NCBI RefSeq assembly: GCF_000165425.1
Contig: NW_001798968.1
Location: forward strand, 60,728 to 124,727
Reading direction: 5' to 3'
Length of the DNA stretch: 64,000 bases
Source of the DNA: Paramecium tetraurelia
Taxonomy: Eukaryota; Ciliophora; Oligohymenophorea; Peniculida; Parameciidae
Below the pieces are notes generated by a model. It was not told the DNA's origin. It did not search any database and saw nothing but the letters and a program-made list of their open reading frames with translations. This document shows positions 11,154 through 24,071 of this stretch, one piece after another (within the stretch, counting starts at the first letter, position 1; each line of letters begins with the position of its first letter). A program made the translations under genes and the position numbers.

Positions 11154-13499
11154 ATGATAAAAAAGTGTGAGTCTCATCAGAAGTATGAAGAAAAATTTAT
11201 CTGCATTCACAAAACAAGGCTATTGAAAGAAGGTAACAAGTTTTCCTGCCTCAAATGCTTAAAATGGAAAAAATCAAATAATTACCTAAAAAGTATAGAA
11301 GAACTTGAAGAAGAGGGTAGAGAAAATGTAGCCAAATTTCTAGTAATGCAAAACAAAATATTCAATATCAATAATGAAATGAAGTAAAAATATATTCAAT
11401 AATTAAATGATCTTGGCCAAAAATTCGATCACTATTTTTAAAAATTATAAAAGTCCATCACTTCTATCATAGAACAACAAAACCAAAAATTGACTCAAAA
11501 TATTAACAAAGCAAATTAACTGTTAAACGAATAATCTGTTTTAGATTCTTAATCCATTGATAATTTTATAATTTTCACTACTTTAAATGAAGAAAATTAA
11601 TAAATTCTTGAAAATAAATATACTTAGATCAATAATTGTTTAGAAAGATAATTCAAATACGAATTTGCTGAGATTTAATTGAAAGTAAACTAATTTACAA
11701 CGATAGAATTTAATTTTGATAGCGTTCCAGTATATGAGGTAGAATAATTTGAAATTCAAACTGTGGGCAAAAAAAAAGATTAATTGCCTTTTTGCAAAGA
11801 ACACTAGTTGGAAAAAAACTGTATTTGTACACACGAGGATTGTTTAAAAGAGCAAAAAAATGAATATATTTGCCTAGGATGTGCTATGAATAATCATGAA
11901 TACCATTATAAGCGGAACTTTGTAAGAACTTTAAAAAAAATTAAGAATGAGTAATCTGAGAAACTTAAATTAATTGAGGAATAAAATAAAATTTTTAAAT
12001 AAGAAGTTGATAGCAGAATTGATTAAGAATTAACAGCAAATTAATAAAAACAATAGGAAATATTTATTGGTTCTTAAACTATTAGAGAAAATCTAAAATT
12101 ATTGGAAACCAAGACTAAAATTGATTCTTTTAATCAAAATCCAATTTATATTTATCATAGTATTGACTAGAAGTTATTATCATATGATTCTGAAATGATC
12201 AAATTAGAGTTTTAATCCAAATTAAATTAATTAGAATAATTATAATCAAATATTTCAAAAATTAAAAAAGAGGAGTTTAATTAACAATATTAAAATATTG
12301 AAGAATAAACATAAAATTTGAAACAAGAAACATTTAGATTAAGGTAATTAGTGCTTTAATAAGAAACCAAAATTTCAGAGTTAGGAAATGAATTAAAAGA
12401 AACATCAAATGAGTCAATCATTGCAGAAATCCAAAAATCCTAAAAATTTTTCATACAAGAATCCTTTGAATACTATAATAATAAATCTATTGAGATAAAG
12501 AATTATATCAAATCTTAAGTTGAATCTATTCAATTGAATATTTTAGAAAGTAAATAAATCACTTCTCTGTAATAAGACTTAAAAGTTAATATAGAAACAA
12601 TTAACTATATTAAATAATAAATGGAAACTATTCCAAAGTCTGTTATAGAAAGTGAACAATTTATGACTTTGTCATAAGATTTAAAAAATACTTTAGCGAC
12701 AATAAATTAAGTAAATTCATAAATTGGAACTGTTCCTAAGTCGGTTATTGAGAGTAAAGAATTTACTACTTTTTAATAAGATTTGAAAAATGCTTAAACA
12801 GCAATTAATTAAGTAAATTCATAAATTGGAACTATTCCAAAGGCTGTTATTGAAAGTAAAGAATTTACTACTTTGTAATAAGATTTGAAAAATACTTAAA
12901 CAGCAATTATTTAAGTAAATTCATAAATTGGAACTGTTCCCAAGTCTGTTATTGAGAGTAAACAATTTACTACTTTGTAATAAGACCTCAAAAATAGTTA
13001 AATGACAATAAATTAATTAAATTCATAAATTGGAACTATTCCAAAGTCTGTTATTGAAAGTAAACAATTTACTACTTTGTAATAAGACCTCAAAAATAGT
13101 TAAATGACAATTAATTAAATAAATTCATAAATTGGAACTGTTCCAAAGGCTGTTATTGAAAGTAAAGAATTTACTACTTTGTAATAAGATTTGAAAAATA
13201 CTTAAACAGCAATTATTTAAGTAAATTCATAAATTGAAAATGTTCCAAAGGCTATTGTTGAAAGTAAACAATTTACAAATTTATAATCTACGATAGAAAA
13301 TTCCTTTAACTAAACTTAGATGCAGGTTTAGAAGATAGAAAATTCTATCAATGAATAGAAAAATTCTTTGTATTCATATTAATTATTCGAATCAAAACCT
13401 TAAGTTCAGATTCCTTATTCTAGAATTGATAGTTGTAAGGCTAACATCAATAATATTAATCAAAATTCTGCTAACAACTCGGCTAACAAAAAAAATTGA
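11154..13499 (+). CDS. B-box-like zinc / coiled-coil protein with 34-residue tandem repeats
   Basis: An intronless frame of 781 codons, open throughout when TAA/TAG are Gln, ending at TGA 13497-13499. The N-terminal zinc-binding module has Cys/His pairs (KCESHQKYEEKFICIHK, then SCLKCLKWKK). A second, B-box-like module around residues 210-250 contains FCKEHQLEKNCICTHEDC, ICLGC and NNHEYHYK. Between and after these lies predicted coiled coil. From about residue 490 there are seven copies of a 34-residue unit of the type GTVPKSVIESKEFTTLQQDL. The tail is Asn/Ser-rich (QNSANNSANKKN). B-box plus coiled-coil proteins are a common ciliate class, usually thought to act as scaffolds; no specific function can be assigned. 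A decayed paralogue lies at 4647-5960. There is no transmembrane segment. Confidence 0.72.
12621..13330 (+). repeat. 102-bp tandem repeat array inside the B-box gene
   Basis: About seven head-to-tail copies of a 102-bp unit (34 codons), with starts near 12621, 12723, 12825, 12927, 13029, 13131 and 13233. The first and last copies are the most divergent. The core is ATTGGAACTGTTCC followed by a segment encoding KSVIESKEF. Because the unit is a multiple of three and lacks TGA, copy-number change keeps the protein frame. Confidence 0.85.
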
Positions 13500-13569
13500 A
13501 AGAAAATATAAGCATCATTTATATTATTATGAAAAGATAAATATTTTTATCCATTTTCTCTAATGAACA

Positions 13570-15010
13570 CTATTTTCATAGTTTTGCTTATACGCAATAT
13601 TAATAATTGAATTTATATTATTTATTTATTTTTAAAGGAATTAATAGCGATTAAGTGTTAAACTATTAATAAGAAATTATGAGCAAATATAAATCTATCA
13701 GAAACCATCGCAAAATTATTATGTGGAAATGCAAGACTCTTTATTATGTTTAGACCCTAATAGTATTCTATTAATTCTTCAATATCTGTGATGTCCGATT
13801 CTAAATTAATTAAAACATTATACAAAACCTCTAAACCCGAATATGCAAATCTATGCCGAATATATAATTTATTAATAAATATAATCTAATGAAGAATTCA
13901 GTAGATATTATATGTAGAGTCCACACTAAAATTAGTTTAACAATTGTATTGGAGTTTATATTAATTTGATAAATTTTATTTTATTTCAATGATAATTTAC
14001 CTCCAAACTTAATAGATAATCTATAATTTTAATCAAACCACTCTGGTAGTTTCTCGTTCAAATACTAAACTTTATGCAAGTATCTTATTTGAGCCGTCTT
14101 TAGGATTTCAATAAATATACCTTTACAAATGTCACCATTTTGGATAAATCAATTCTTATTCATCCATATAACACTTTATCTCTATGATAACCCTTTTCAA
14201 AGTCATATAAATAATTTATAAATAGTATATTTGACAAAATACAATTAAATGTTGCATTAACAAGTTGGATCATAACAGCCTATTAGCAATCCATATTTTA
14301 GATATATAAATAGCATTATTATTGTTTCAGTCTTTAGGTAACAAGTTGACATCATTGGATCAAAGTTAAATGCCATAATAAGAATCAATCCTTCATTTGA
14401 TGAAAAGAAGGAGAATAAGCCATCAAAAATATAAAGCAAAAAAATTACTAAAATTAAATTGTAAATTTACTAAAGTACCAATAAAAGTAATTCTTCACCC
14501 TAAACACTTCAATAAAGGTCTAACTTAAATAATAAATGTGTTTTATTAGAAATTTTAATGAGAATAACAGCGAAAGATAATATTATGGACAAAATAAATC
14601 ATAATTACTAATATGTTTCAGTTCAATTTGGACGAAAGTGAATTGCTAATGCAAATAGGCATTTAATAACTTGAAACCTTATTCCATAAATATGAATTCT
14701 GAGAATATAACTTTACATTAAGTGTCTATTTATTGTTATGAATAAAGCAAAAAACCTTTTTTTTCTCCTAGATTTTGGATTGGACCTTATTGTAATAAGT
14801 TTGAAGTGTAAAAAATAATAAGTTTTCATAATCTATATACGATTTTCTTAACAATTTTTTATACATATGATACAGGATACAAATATTAGCATTCCCTAAT
14901 TGTTTCAACAATCACCATCGACTAACATGATTAAATTTATTTGACCTGTTAAGAAATTTCAAACCTAAATATACTAATTGTGTTTTAAAGATATACAAAA
15001 TAGTATTTAA
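13570..15010 (-). other. unresolved minus-strand coding-like exons
   Basis: Several open blocks look like real protein. They include RHRFAYSGLEVLYNVL with SDITDIEELIEYYQGL and FPHNNFAMVSDRFIFAH (about 13670-13880); TAQIRYLHKVQYLNEKLPEW (about 14010-14100), joined by a 27-nt intron-like segment to LSKMVTF; and hydrophobic pieces such as GLILIMAFNFDP and MLFIYLKYGLLIGCYDP (about 14270-14440). They may be exons of one multi-pass membrane protein gene, but about 115 bp between two blocks does not splice cleanly and the last frame would run into the 3' end of the convergent B-box gene. This is either an unresolved gene or a decaying one. No family is recognised. Confidence 0.35.
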
Positions 15011-15045
15011 AAAAAGTTTAAAACAGAATTATCAAAAAGCAAAAA

Positions 15046-18000
15046 ATGGTTGACATGTTTAAAGCTATTAATTTAAATGATAATATAAAAATATATTGTG
15101 TTTAATCTAAAGATAATATAATTATTGGAAGTCCATAAATTGAAGCATATATTAATCTATTTAAGTAATCCATAATACAGATAGACGATAAAAGATATGA
15201 GTAGCATTAATATAAATATTAGTTATTTGAGTTTACATTAAAATTTCTAATTGACTTCAATGAACGATCTCATCTATTGATCAAAATTACAAACAATCTT
15301 TGATCATCTATTTTAATGATATGTTTAAGGATTGAAATATTAATCTGATATCTAATTGTTGAGAAGTGTATTAGATGTGTAATAGTGCCTATTGTACAAT
15401 AATATTAATTATAATAATTTATCTAATTCAGATATATATGAATTCTTAAAAATCACAAGAATGTGAAGGTTTCAGGTTGATAGATGTTGATAGTTCGTAC
15501 AAGAAGATAAAGGAATTTTAGGAGAGTTAAGAATTGATTAATTTGGATGATTCATGCATTTAGAAGGTAAGAGGAGAAGTATTAATATGTAGATGGCTCA
15601 AAATGACGAATGGATTGATTGTTTATGTATTTTGGAAATAGAATTAAAAGCAATATTGTTGGACAGAGTTAACAACATATCCATTTTGCCGCAATATTTG
15701 AGACAAAGATTATAACCATTCATTATATTTATTATGAACTAAATGTATAATATTTTCTATGAATTAGAGTATTTATTCAGAATCGAATGAAGTTACAATG
15801 TTATCTAAATGAGATTCTATTTTTGGTTTAGAAATTGGCATTCAAAATATGGAAACAATATCCTATTTAATCGCTTCAATTCTTTTATTTGGTGATTCCA
15901 TCACATGTTACCTAATTTTACAACAGTCGAGTATCGGAATTATTAATTTATAAATCTCTCATCAATCAGTTCTATTATGAGAGACAGGTTTACGGCATCT
16001 AAAACTAAGCTGAGAGTTACATTAGCAATTCTCAAATACAATTATTTTACCCTCTTCAATAGGAGATTCTCAGTCAACGCAACTTAGCCGAGAATGTGCT
16101 TAGTTTTTCACCATTTTTACGTATGCAAATTCATTACTTTTATAAGAATGGTGGTTTTGAACGTATAAATGAATCTTTATCTAATTTCACTCTCAAACAT
16201 ATAGATGCCTTATCTCTTTTAAGTTATTTTAAAACTAATATCAATGAAAAAATATTTACGACTTTCTTTCAACACATTAACTATTAATAAGTTGCCTTTT
16301 AATTGTGTGATGAAGATATTAAAAATGCGAGCAAAGAAACATTCGCAAAATTTAATGCATACATCGCAAACCTAATATCATTCGTTACTTCCTTTTCAGA
16401 GCAAAAGGCTTAGATAAATCTAGTGTATATGACTATTTATTTGCAATGCCTCCGTTGTTCTTCACTCCAGAAACGTATATATGGTAATCAGCATAAAATG
16501 TATTTTATTAGGATTGCAATCACTGTCCAACATGATCGACACACAGGGAAGTTATATTCAGTATTCGTAGGTGACCAGAAACTTCTTGAAATTCCTTGTG
16601 GATAATCAAGTGTTCTAGGATTTATTCGGAGAGAAAACCCATTTTGAATTGATCAAACGATCCTTCCCTCTAATTAAACTCCTTTATGAGAATAAAAGTT
16701 TAAAAAGAGAGGAATTAATTAGTATTCTCAGATTGGCCAGAGGTAAACATGAGACCTGGATTAATATAATTTCAACCTTATTATAGGATCTTGCAGAAAT
16801 ATTAAATTTGGAAGATATTCAGATCTTGTTGCAAAATATCCAGTCCAACTAAATCGGTTTGGATGGTCTCAATTTCATAAAGAGTTTGGGTCGAAACAAA
16901 TACCTAAACAACAGGTAAGATGCCCAAGACTCCAATGTCACTGATAATAAGTATAAAAAATAAAAGCTTACTGATGAAGATTACAAGGTGATATCAGTTG
17001 GGAATTGTGAAGATTCTAAAAATTAATGCTAGTCTGATTAACAGAATGCCTAACAATAAACAACCTAATATGAAGACATTAAGGCCTAAATTGTGGAATA
17101 CCTATTAAATGTGGTTCATGATCAACATGATACCATCATAGGTGAGACAGCATTTGAGATTGCCACTTAACTAATTTGCCGTCAATTCACATTTCTGAGA
17201 ATCTAATATTTGATGAATGCAATACAGGCGTTGAATTTGGATTAAGCTCAATTGCCTATCCAGAATTACTTTAATTTGATAAAAAAAATCATTGAATCCT
17301 CCTATCCGATTGAGCAATTCTCCAATCCGGATGATGTGTTGAATTGGATGTAGTAATAGTATAATTTAAAAATCAACTTTTTGAATTTGATAAAAAGAGA
17401 AAAATTAAAGTATCTTTATAGAGAGGAAAAAGAATACTTGTAGGTGATTATTCAATGTGTTAATTTCTATAAATTTTTACATAAGAATAGTAAAATTAAA
17501 CAATATGAATTATAGATACTATGGAAATTGCTAGTTGAAAATGCAAGATGTTTGGAGGAGAGAGACTTGTTTTTCGACTGGTTCTATGAATAACTAAATT
17601 TAGATTATGATGCAATGATGTGGTTATTCATCAAAATAATCAAATAAATTCCATTGTCATAATCAATGCTTAGATGTTTAATAAAATTGGTTCTGTATTA
17701 CAATCAAAAATACAAGTTATTTAAAGTGAAATATGAGAACTATCAATTAAATAACTACGATCTGATAGGTCTTAACATATTGTGGAGGATATTTCACACT
17801 CACCCTGATTTGTACAATCAACTCTCCGAATTCTTCATTAAACTATTAAAGATGGATCAATACCCTGATGTGCTCAATCATTTGAAACAGCAATATCTAG
17901 ATGAACTCTTTTCACACATCCAAAATCCCACTTCTATCTAATTTGTTCTACAACTATTGGAAGAGTTTGAAGGATACAAGATGATTGAATAAGAAGAGAA

Positions 18001-21000
18001 GATTATTGTAACAATCCTTAACAAGTGTGCAAATGCCTTGAATCCCAAAAAATAGGAAATCTAATTGCAATCTAATACACAGGTTTATTAGGCTAAACAA
18101 TTCATAGGAAAGAAATTGAACCCTTCGATGAAACCAGAAGAATTTGATATCTTTTGCAGAGGCTCCTTGTTCAAAGACAATAAGACCCTCAAAGATTACA
18201 AGGTGAACGAGAAGTTAACCTTCACCGTCACAAATAAATAGGGTTTCAATAACGACTTTGAACCTTGTGAACAATATGACTTAGATGTCCATGAGAAAGT
18301 GAATAAGATTCTAGACATTGTCGACATTCAGAACAAAAACTTTATCATATCAGTTTTGAAGGATAAGAACTTTGATGTAGAAAATACCATAGGAGAACTC
18401 ATTGACCGAGGCGATTAATTATATAATGAGTATCAATAGAAGAATCTGAATAGAGCACCACCTCCAAAAAAAATAGAAACCAACACTTCGTTTTCTTTTC
18501 TAATTTCAAATTAATATATAGATTAATTATTCAACTTATTGAATTGCAACAACCAACAATTGAATACTAAAATATGGAGTATCTTGCAAATGATTCCCAG
18601 TAATCAGGAAGTATATTAATTAATTGAATAATCACAGAATGATTGGAGTAAGTTGTTAGTTGTTGATAACAAATATCGATTACAATATCATTTACAAATA
18701 TTAAGGGAATAATTGTCATGTGATTGTGTAGAAGATGAAGATAATTACAGAATATTGAGATATAATTTCATATAAATTGGTGGTTTACAACTGTTATTGA
18801 ACAATCTTGATAACCCATTAGAAATATTACTCATAATATTTTATATATTTCATATGTATTTGAATATTTATGCTGCCAATTAACTCACAGACAATAGTTA
18901 TTTGATGCTTCTTAAACCAAAAACCAATGATCAAGTTATGAGTAATTTTGCTTCCTAGGACATCATTCAAGACTATTAGTCTTAATCATTATTTAAATTT
19001 TAAATTTTTGATATTGAGATCAACTGGGAGAATTTATTGAATAAATTATTCAATTGGATAGGTATTGAACGATGCTACACCACTATACTCAGTATACTAT
19101 TTGTTTAACCTACTTTATTGAATTGCTAATTTCCAATTAATTAATTGCTAAATTTATTGAATAATCCTTTGTTGGAACAACGTAAATTGGCAGCAAATTT
19201 CATAGTCACATTAAATGATCTTGGCATTAAATTTGGATACAACTTGAGCGTTCAATTTCTGCCAATATTGATTTAAGGACAGACTGAATACGAAGAATTA
19301 TTCATAGTTATTGCAGATTTAATTGATTAAACAAACGACGTGTCCTTTTTGTAAACTCAGGAATTGGGTTTGAAAATCATAAATTTCATTTTGAATAGGC
19401 CAATAATTGAATCACCATTTATGGAGAACGAAGATAAAGTATTATAAGGTAATTTAGTGTTGCTGATATCTTTGTTGAAGAAGGATTAAGACTTATAAAA
19501 TAATCTAATTGATAATCAATTTTCTAAATATATTTATGAGTGTTTGTTTGAAATGCACAACAATTATTTACTCTACCCAGTGTATAAGAGGAGTAATACA
19601 AGGAAGAGAGCTTTCGATTTATTGTTAGAGTTAAGCAAAGTCTAAATGCATCTCTATTAAATACTAGATCTAATTCAAATCAATCAGCAAACCAGAACAA
19701 GTTCTCAAGAATTAAATTCAGAATTTGGCATCAAAAGAGAACATGGATTTGTAGGTCTCTGCAACTTAGGAGCGACTTGCTATATCAATTCGTTACTTTA
19801 GCAATTGTTTATGAATATCCAATTTCGAAAAGGTATTTTGAATGGGCAAATTCTCATCAAGACTGAGCTTGGAATGTAACTCATAATAACAAATTACGCT
19901 AATCAAGAGCAGATCGAAAGTTTGAATGAACACACCTTATTCCAGTTGTAATTGGTATTCATTTAACTCTAAGAATCAGTCAAGCAATACATCAATCCCA
20001 ACTAGTTTATTAAGACACTCAAAGGCTTTGATGGTTAATAGATCAACCCTCTGATTCAGGAGGATTGCAATGAATTCTTTAATTTGTTAACTGGAAAGTT
20101 AGAATAGGATTTGAAGCATACTGTCGAATAGAATCTCATACAACAGAGTTTTGGAGGTACTTTGGTAAATGAAATCAAGTCATTGGAATCTGATTGTGAC
20201 TTTTCGAAGGAAACAGAAGAGCCCTTTTTGACTGTTTCTGTTGAGATCAAAAATAAAAAGAGTTTGTATGAGGCATTGGACTTGTTTGTAAAATCTGATG
20301 TTTTGGATGGGGAAAATCAATACTTTTGTGATGAAGTCTAACGTAAAATCGATGCAGAAAAGAGATGTTACTTCACAAAGTTACCCAAAACTTTCATTTT
20401 CCATCTTAAACGATTTGAATTTGATTTCAATACCAACACTCGTAGCAAGATAAATGATTATTGGGAATTCCCCTTAGAACTCAATATGTTCAAATGGACT
20501 CGTGATAATATTGTTGAACATCAATAATTGGAGGATTTCACAGAGTATATGTATGTTTTGAAGGGTGTTCTTGTTCACACAGGAAGTGCTGAAGGAGGCC
20601 ATTACTTCTCCTACATTAGAGATGGTAAAAATCAATGGTTTGAATTCAATGATAAGTTGATCACTCCCTTTGATACTCAGAACTTGAAGGAGAAATGCTT
20701 TGGAGGCAATCAAAGTAATGAGTGGGGAATACCTAATAGCAAGAATGCCTATATGTTGTTTTATGAGAAAGAGAAGTAGGCTAATTAGTAGAAGATCAAC
20801 CAAAACAAAATAGAAATCGAGAGTGAGGATGAGGATATTAACATAGAACAGTTGAGAAAGTAGGTTATCAAGTAGAATACACAGTATTTAGAAAACAAAT
20901 TGTTGAATGCTCAAGAATATGTGAGTTTTGTTTAGAGACTGGTGTAAGTAGGTATGGAGAGTAACTAAATTCAATCACTTGCACAATTGCTTCAATTGTT

Positions 21001-22269
21001 CACCATCTTCACTTTCTCATAGTTTTTGAAGAACAAGGACATCTAGTAATTTTAGAATAGCCTCAAAATTCTCAACAACTCCTATAATCAAAACAATTCA
21101 ACATGTGTATGGTTACTTGATTATTTTAGATTCAACAAGGAAATGTTGATTCACAGTTTAATTGAACATCAATTAGTTGAAATTGCTTAATTCTTGAATT
21201 TAGTGATTGAATAAGCTGGTGCATATGATTCATCGAGTATATAGCCATTCTTTTAGTTTTATCTAAGTGAATTGCTACCCATTGCAAGTAAAAATCATAA
21301 GAATGGAGTTTACTATTTTGAGGTGATCAGTTATAATATCGATAGACATGAAGCTTTGCTCAATTTGTTAATGCAGGATGGTTACTTCCATAAGTTTTAT
21401 GAAATACTAATAGATAAATTGAAATCAAATTCTCCCTCAAATTATTTGTTAAAGGAGGATTCTATGATCCTAATTTGCGAAATATTGGGTAAGATAATTA
21501 GATACTGTTAGACAGTTGGCATGTTATCGAACCAAGACTGTCCAACCTATTTGCATAAGGGATCAGTAATGTTTGAGTTAGATCAATTGTGGATTGAAGA
21601 ATTGTTTTAGTAGAATCACTTTAGAAAGTACATCTTATCCATGGTTAAACATCAAAAGCAATTGATTTAGATGATCAAACATATTTGTTGGAATGACCAA
21701 GGTGTCAGTAACAAAGTCATTTAGGAAATTCTGATTCAAATATTGGACAATGACAATTCATGGTCTTCATTGGAGAAGATAAGGGAGGTCTTAAAGGAAA
21801 TCCTGCTTATGGAGGATGGATTGCAATAGACTAGAATCATATTGATATTCTCATATGACTAAAGTGGTGAATCGAAAACCGCTAGAGCCAATACATTAAT
21901 AGAGATCATATCGAAAGACGATCTGGATTACACGATAGGAATTATCTGCATGTTAGCTGAACTGGGTTTTAATGTGGTTGCTTTGGCTGAATATTTGAAT
22001 TCAAACAAGGGGGATTATGAGTTCCTATTGTACAAATTAAAGGATATCATGACTATTTCATAGCGCTTTTTTTATCCAATTGTGTAGATCCGAAAAGCCA
22101 TTGAATAGGTAATCATAATGTTATTATCAAAAAGTTGCAAAGCATTTTCTAAACACAGGTTGAGATCAATGTTGAAGATGACAATCGACGATAATCGGAT
22201 GAGGAATCGAAATGCTTAAGTACTCAAGTGCAATAAGATTTGGAAGATACTAATCAAATTTCATAATGA
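15046..22269 (+). CDS. giant ubiquitin-specific protease (USP9X/USP34 type)
   Basis: Cysteine deubiquitinase of about 2,370 residues that would remove ubiquitin from protein substrates. A long helical N-terminal half is followed by a ubiquitin-like stretch (SLFKDNKTLKDYKVNEKL, about 18170-18220) and a UBA-like segment ending GELIDRGDQ. The catalytic domain begins at about 19745 with the Cys box GFVGLCNLGATCYINSLLQQ, then QEDCNEFFNLL, FIFHLKRFEFDF, and the His box HTGSAEGGHYFSYIRDG at about 20575-20630. Clear introns are 15567-15592, 15745-15767, 16484-16511 (restores RIYGLQSLSNM) and 22109-22134. The last moves the C-terminus into an acidic tail that ends at TGA 22267-22269. The 5' end is uncertain: exon-like blocks begin at ATG 15046 (MVDMFKAINLND) and near 15330, but I could not join them cleanly to the exon before 15567. 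Confidence 0.85.
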
Positions 22270-22300
22270 ATTAAAATATATAATTAATAATATAAATTAA

Positions 22301-24037
22301 ATGGCATCAGCTTTTCCCAAATTGCCAGGTTTTGTGCCCACCCAAGATATTGATGTAATTGAATAGTAATAACTTGCATTAGAAACCGAACTTCAGAAAA
22401 GTCTCATCCACTAAACAAGAATAGAATAGAGAAGTCAATCATCTTCCAAATAAGGAATATGCAGTACCTCGTAAACAACCAATTCAAATACCTCCTCAAA
22501 GTGGCATGTTCAATCCTGATTATATGAGTACTACTCATGCAATGCATCTCCCCAAAGTATAAAAAACAGTTACACTCTTTTAGAATGTAACCAATGACTC
22601 TGAAGAATTGTATCAGCCATCTTGGGTGAAAATGGATAGACATGTTCTACGATTCAGCGGCTATTTCAAAGAAGCTGTGGTCGAGTCTGCACTTGAAAAT
22701 TACAGAATTCGCAAAATCACCATCTGTTACTACCTTGAGGATCACTCCTTAAGCATAACCGAACCCAAGTAGGAGAATAGTGGAGTGCCTCAAGGAGCAT
22801 TCTTGAAAAGACAGAAAGTATAGTATACTCTACTAACTTAATAGGTTCTACGTGCTGATGATTCCAAGACCTTCATTCTCCCTGAGGATTTCAGAATCAA
22901 CCAAGACATCATAATCTTTGGAAAGACAATCCGTCTCTATGATTGTGATCAATACACAAGGGAGTTTTATGAGGTATCTCACATTCTTTAATTTCACCTA
23001 GTTACAAGGCATACCATAACAACCCTCCTTTGCACCTCAGTCTGACTCATTTGAAACCAAGACAATGACTAAGTTCATTCCTCAAAAAGATACTGTTATG
23101 AAAGATTACTTAGAACATAAATTAGGAGGTGGTCGAGTGACATCCTAAAAGCAATTTTTGGAGAATGACAGAAAGGTTTCATTTAAATTATCTAATCTAT
23201 AGGTTCTTAAATTCTATGTGTTCTCAGATATCGAATATATTCTACACTACTATCTGGCAGATGACACCATTGAAATCAAGGAAATCAATTCTGCCAACTC
23301 CGGAAGAGTTCCATTTCCCATGATGTTGAGAAGGTAAAAACTCCCCAGGAAGTTCTCACTCAATCAACCTGGATAGACTTATGCTGAGGATTTCATCAGA
23401 CCATAAGATATTCAATACGGACAACCACTCATTATCTATAATCGCAAGTTCTTCATCAATGGTTGTGATCAATTCACTAGATATTACTACTTAGAGAAGT
23501 TCAACGTAGACTTCCCTTTAGGAGGATAGGAAGAACAAGTGCCATAGGAGAGATCAAGTAATTATAGATAATTAGAATCTATTTAGACATCATCATCCCT
23601 CCTCACAATGGCATTGGAGATGAGTAGGACTCACTCGGGTACATCTACAGGTTGTAACCTAAGCCACCGAAGAAGGATTTCTTTAAATGGGTTGATAACT
23701 AAGTGAATCTTAGATTTCTGGCCATGTTCAACACAACCAAACCAGAAGACAAGGACAGAGTATTTGTAATCACTTTCTTCTTAAATGATGACAGTCTTTT
23801 GGTCTATGAACCAACAGTGCGAAACTCAGGTATGTGATGATGTTCTCATTCTTATTAGGAATACCTGATGGGAAGTTCTTGGAAAAGAGAAAGTACAAAA
23901 ATGTCAATAATAACAATGAGTTCTTCAATCCAAATGATCTCATAGTTGGGAATGAGGTTGTCATAAATGGGTGGAAATTCCAATTGCTTGATTGCGATGA
24001 GTTTACTCAGAAATGGTATGCTCAAAACTTCAAATGA
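22301..24037 (+). CDS. DM10-domain axonemal protein (EFHC1/RIB72 type)
   Basis: Ciliary microtubule inner protein family, usually in the lumen of the axonemal A-tubule. It begins LPGFVPTQDIDKPNFRK, the conserved N-terminal signature. There are three DM10 repeats. The first contains VLRFSGYFKEAVVE and YYLEDHSLSITEPKQENSG. The second contains VLKFYVFSDIEYILHYYLAD and INSANSGRVPF. The third contains VNLRFLAMFNTTKPEDKD and FFLNDDSLLVYEPTVRNSG. A linker PPHNGIGDEQDSLG precedes the third. Introns are 22355-22382, 22974-23001, 23558-23586 and 23830-23858 (28-29 nt); each removal restores the aligned frame. The protein ends right after the third DM10 repeat, at TGA 24035-24037, with no C-terminal EF-hand. 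EFHC1/EFHC2 and RIB72 proteins normally carry EF-hands, so this may be a short paralogue. The frame of the upstream protease would run into this gene if its last intron were ignored. Confidence 0.9.
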
Positions 24038-24071
24038 GATTCATTAAATAAATAATTTCACATATAAATTA

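Noticed and set aside
20474..20803. 109-codon minus-strand frame
   Set aside because: Antisense to the histidine-box region of the ubiquitin protease.
22109..22158. 50-nt intron at the end of the ubiquitin protease gene
   Set aside because: Too long for this organism's introns; a 26-nt intron (22109-22134) gives the same downstream frame with extra coding residues.
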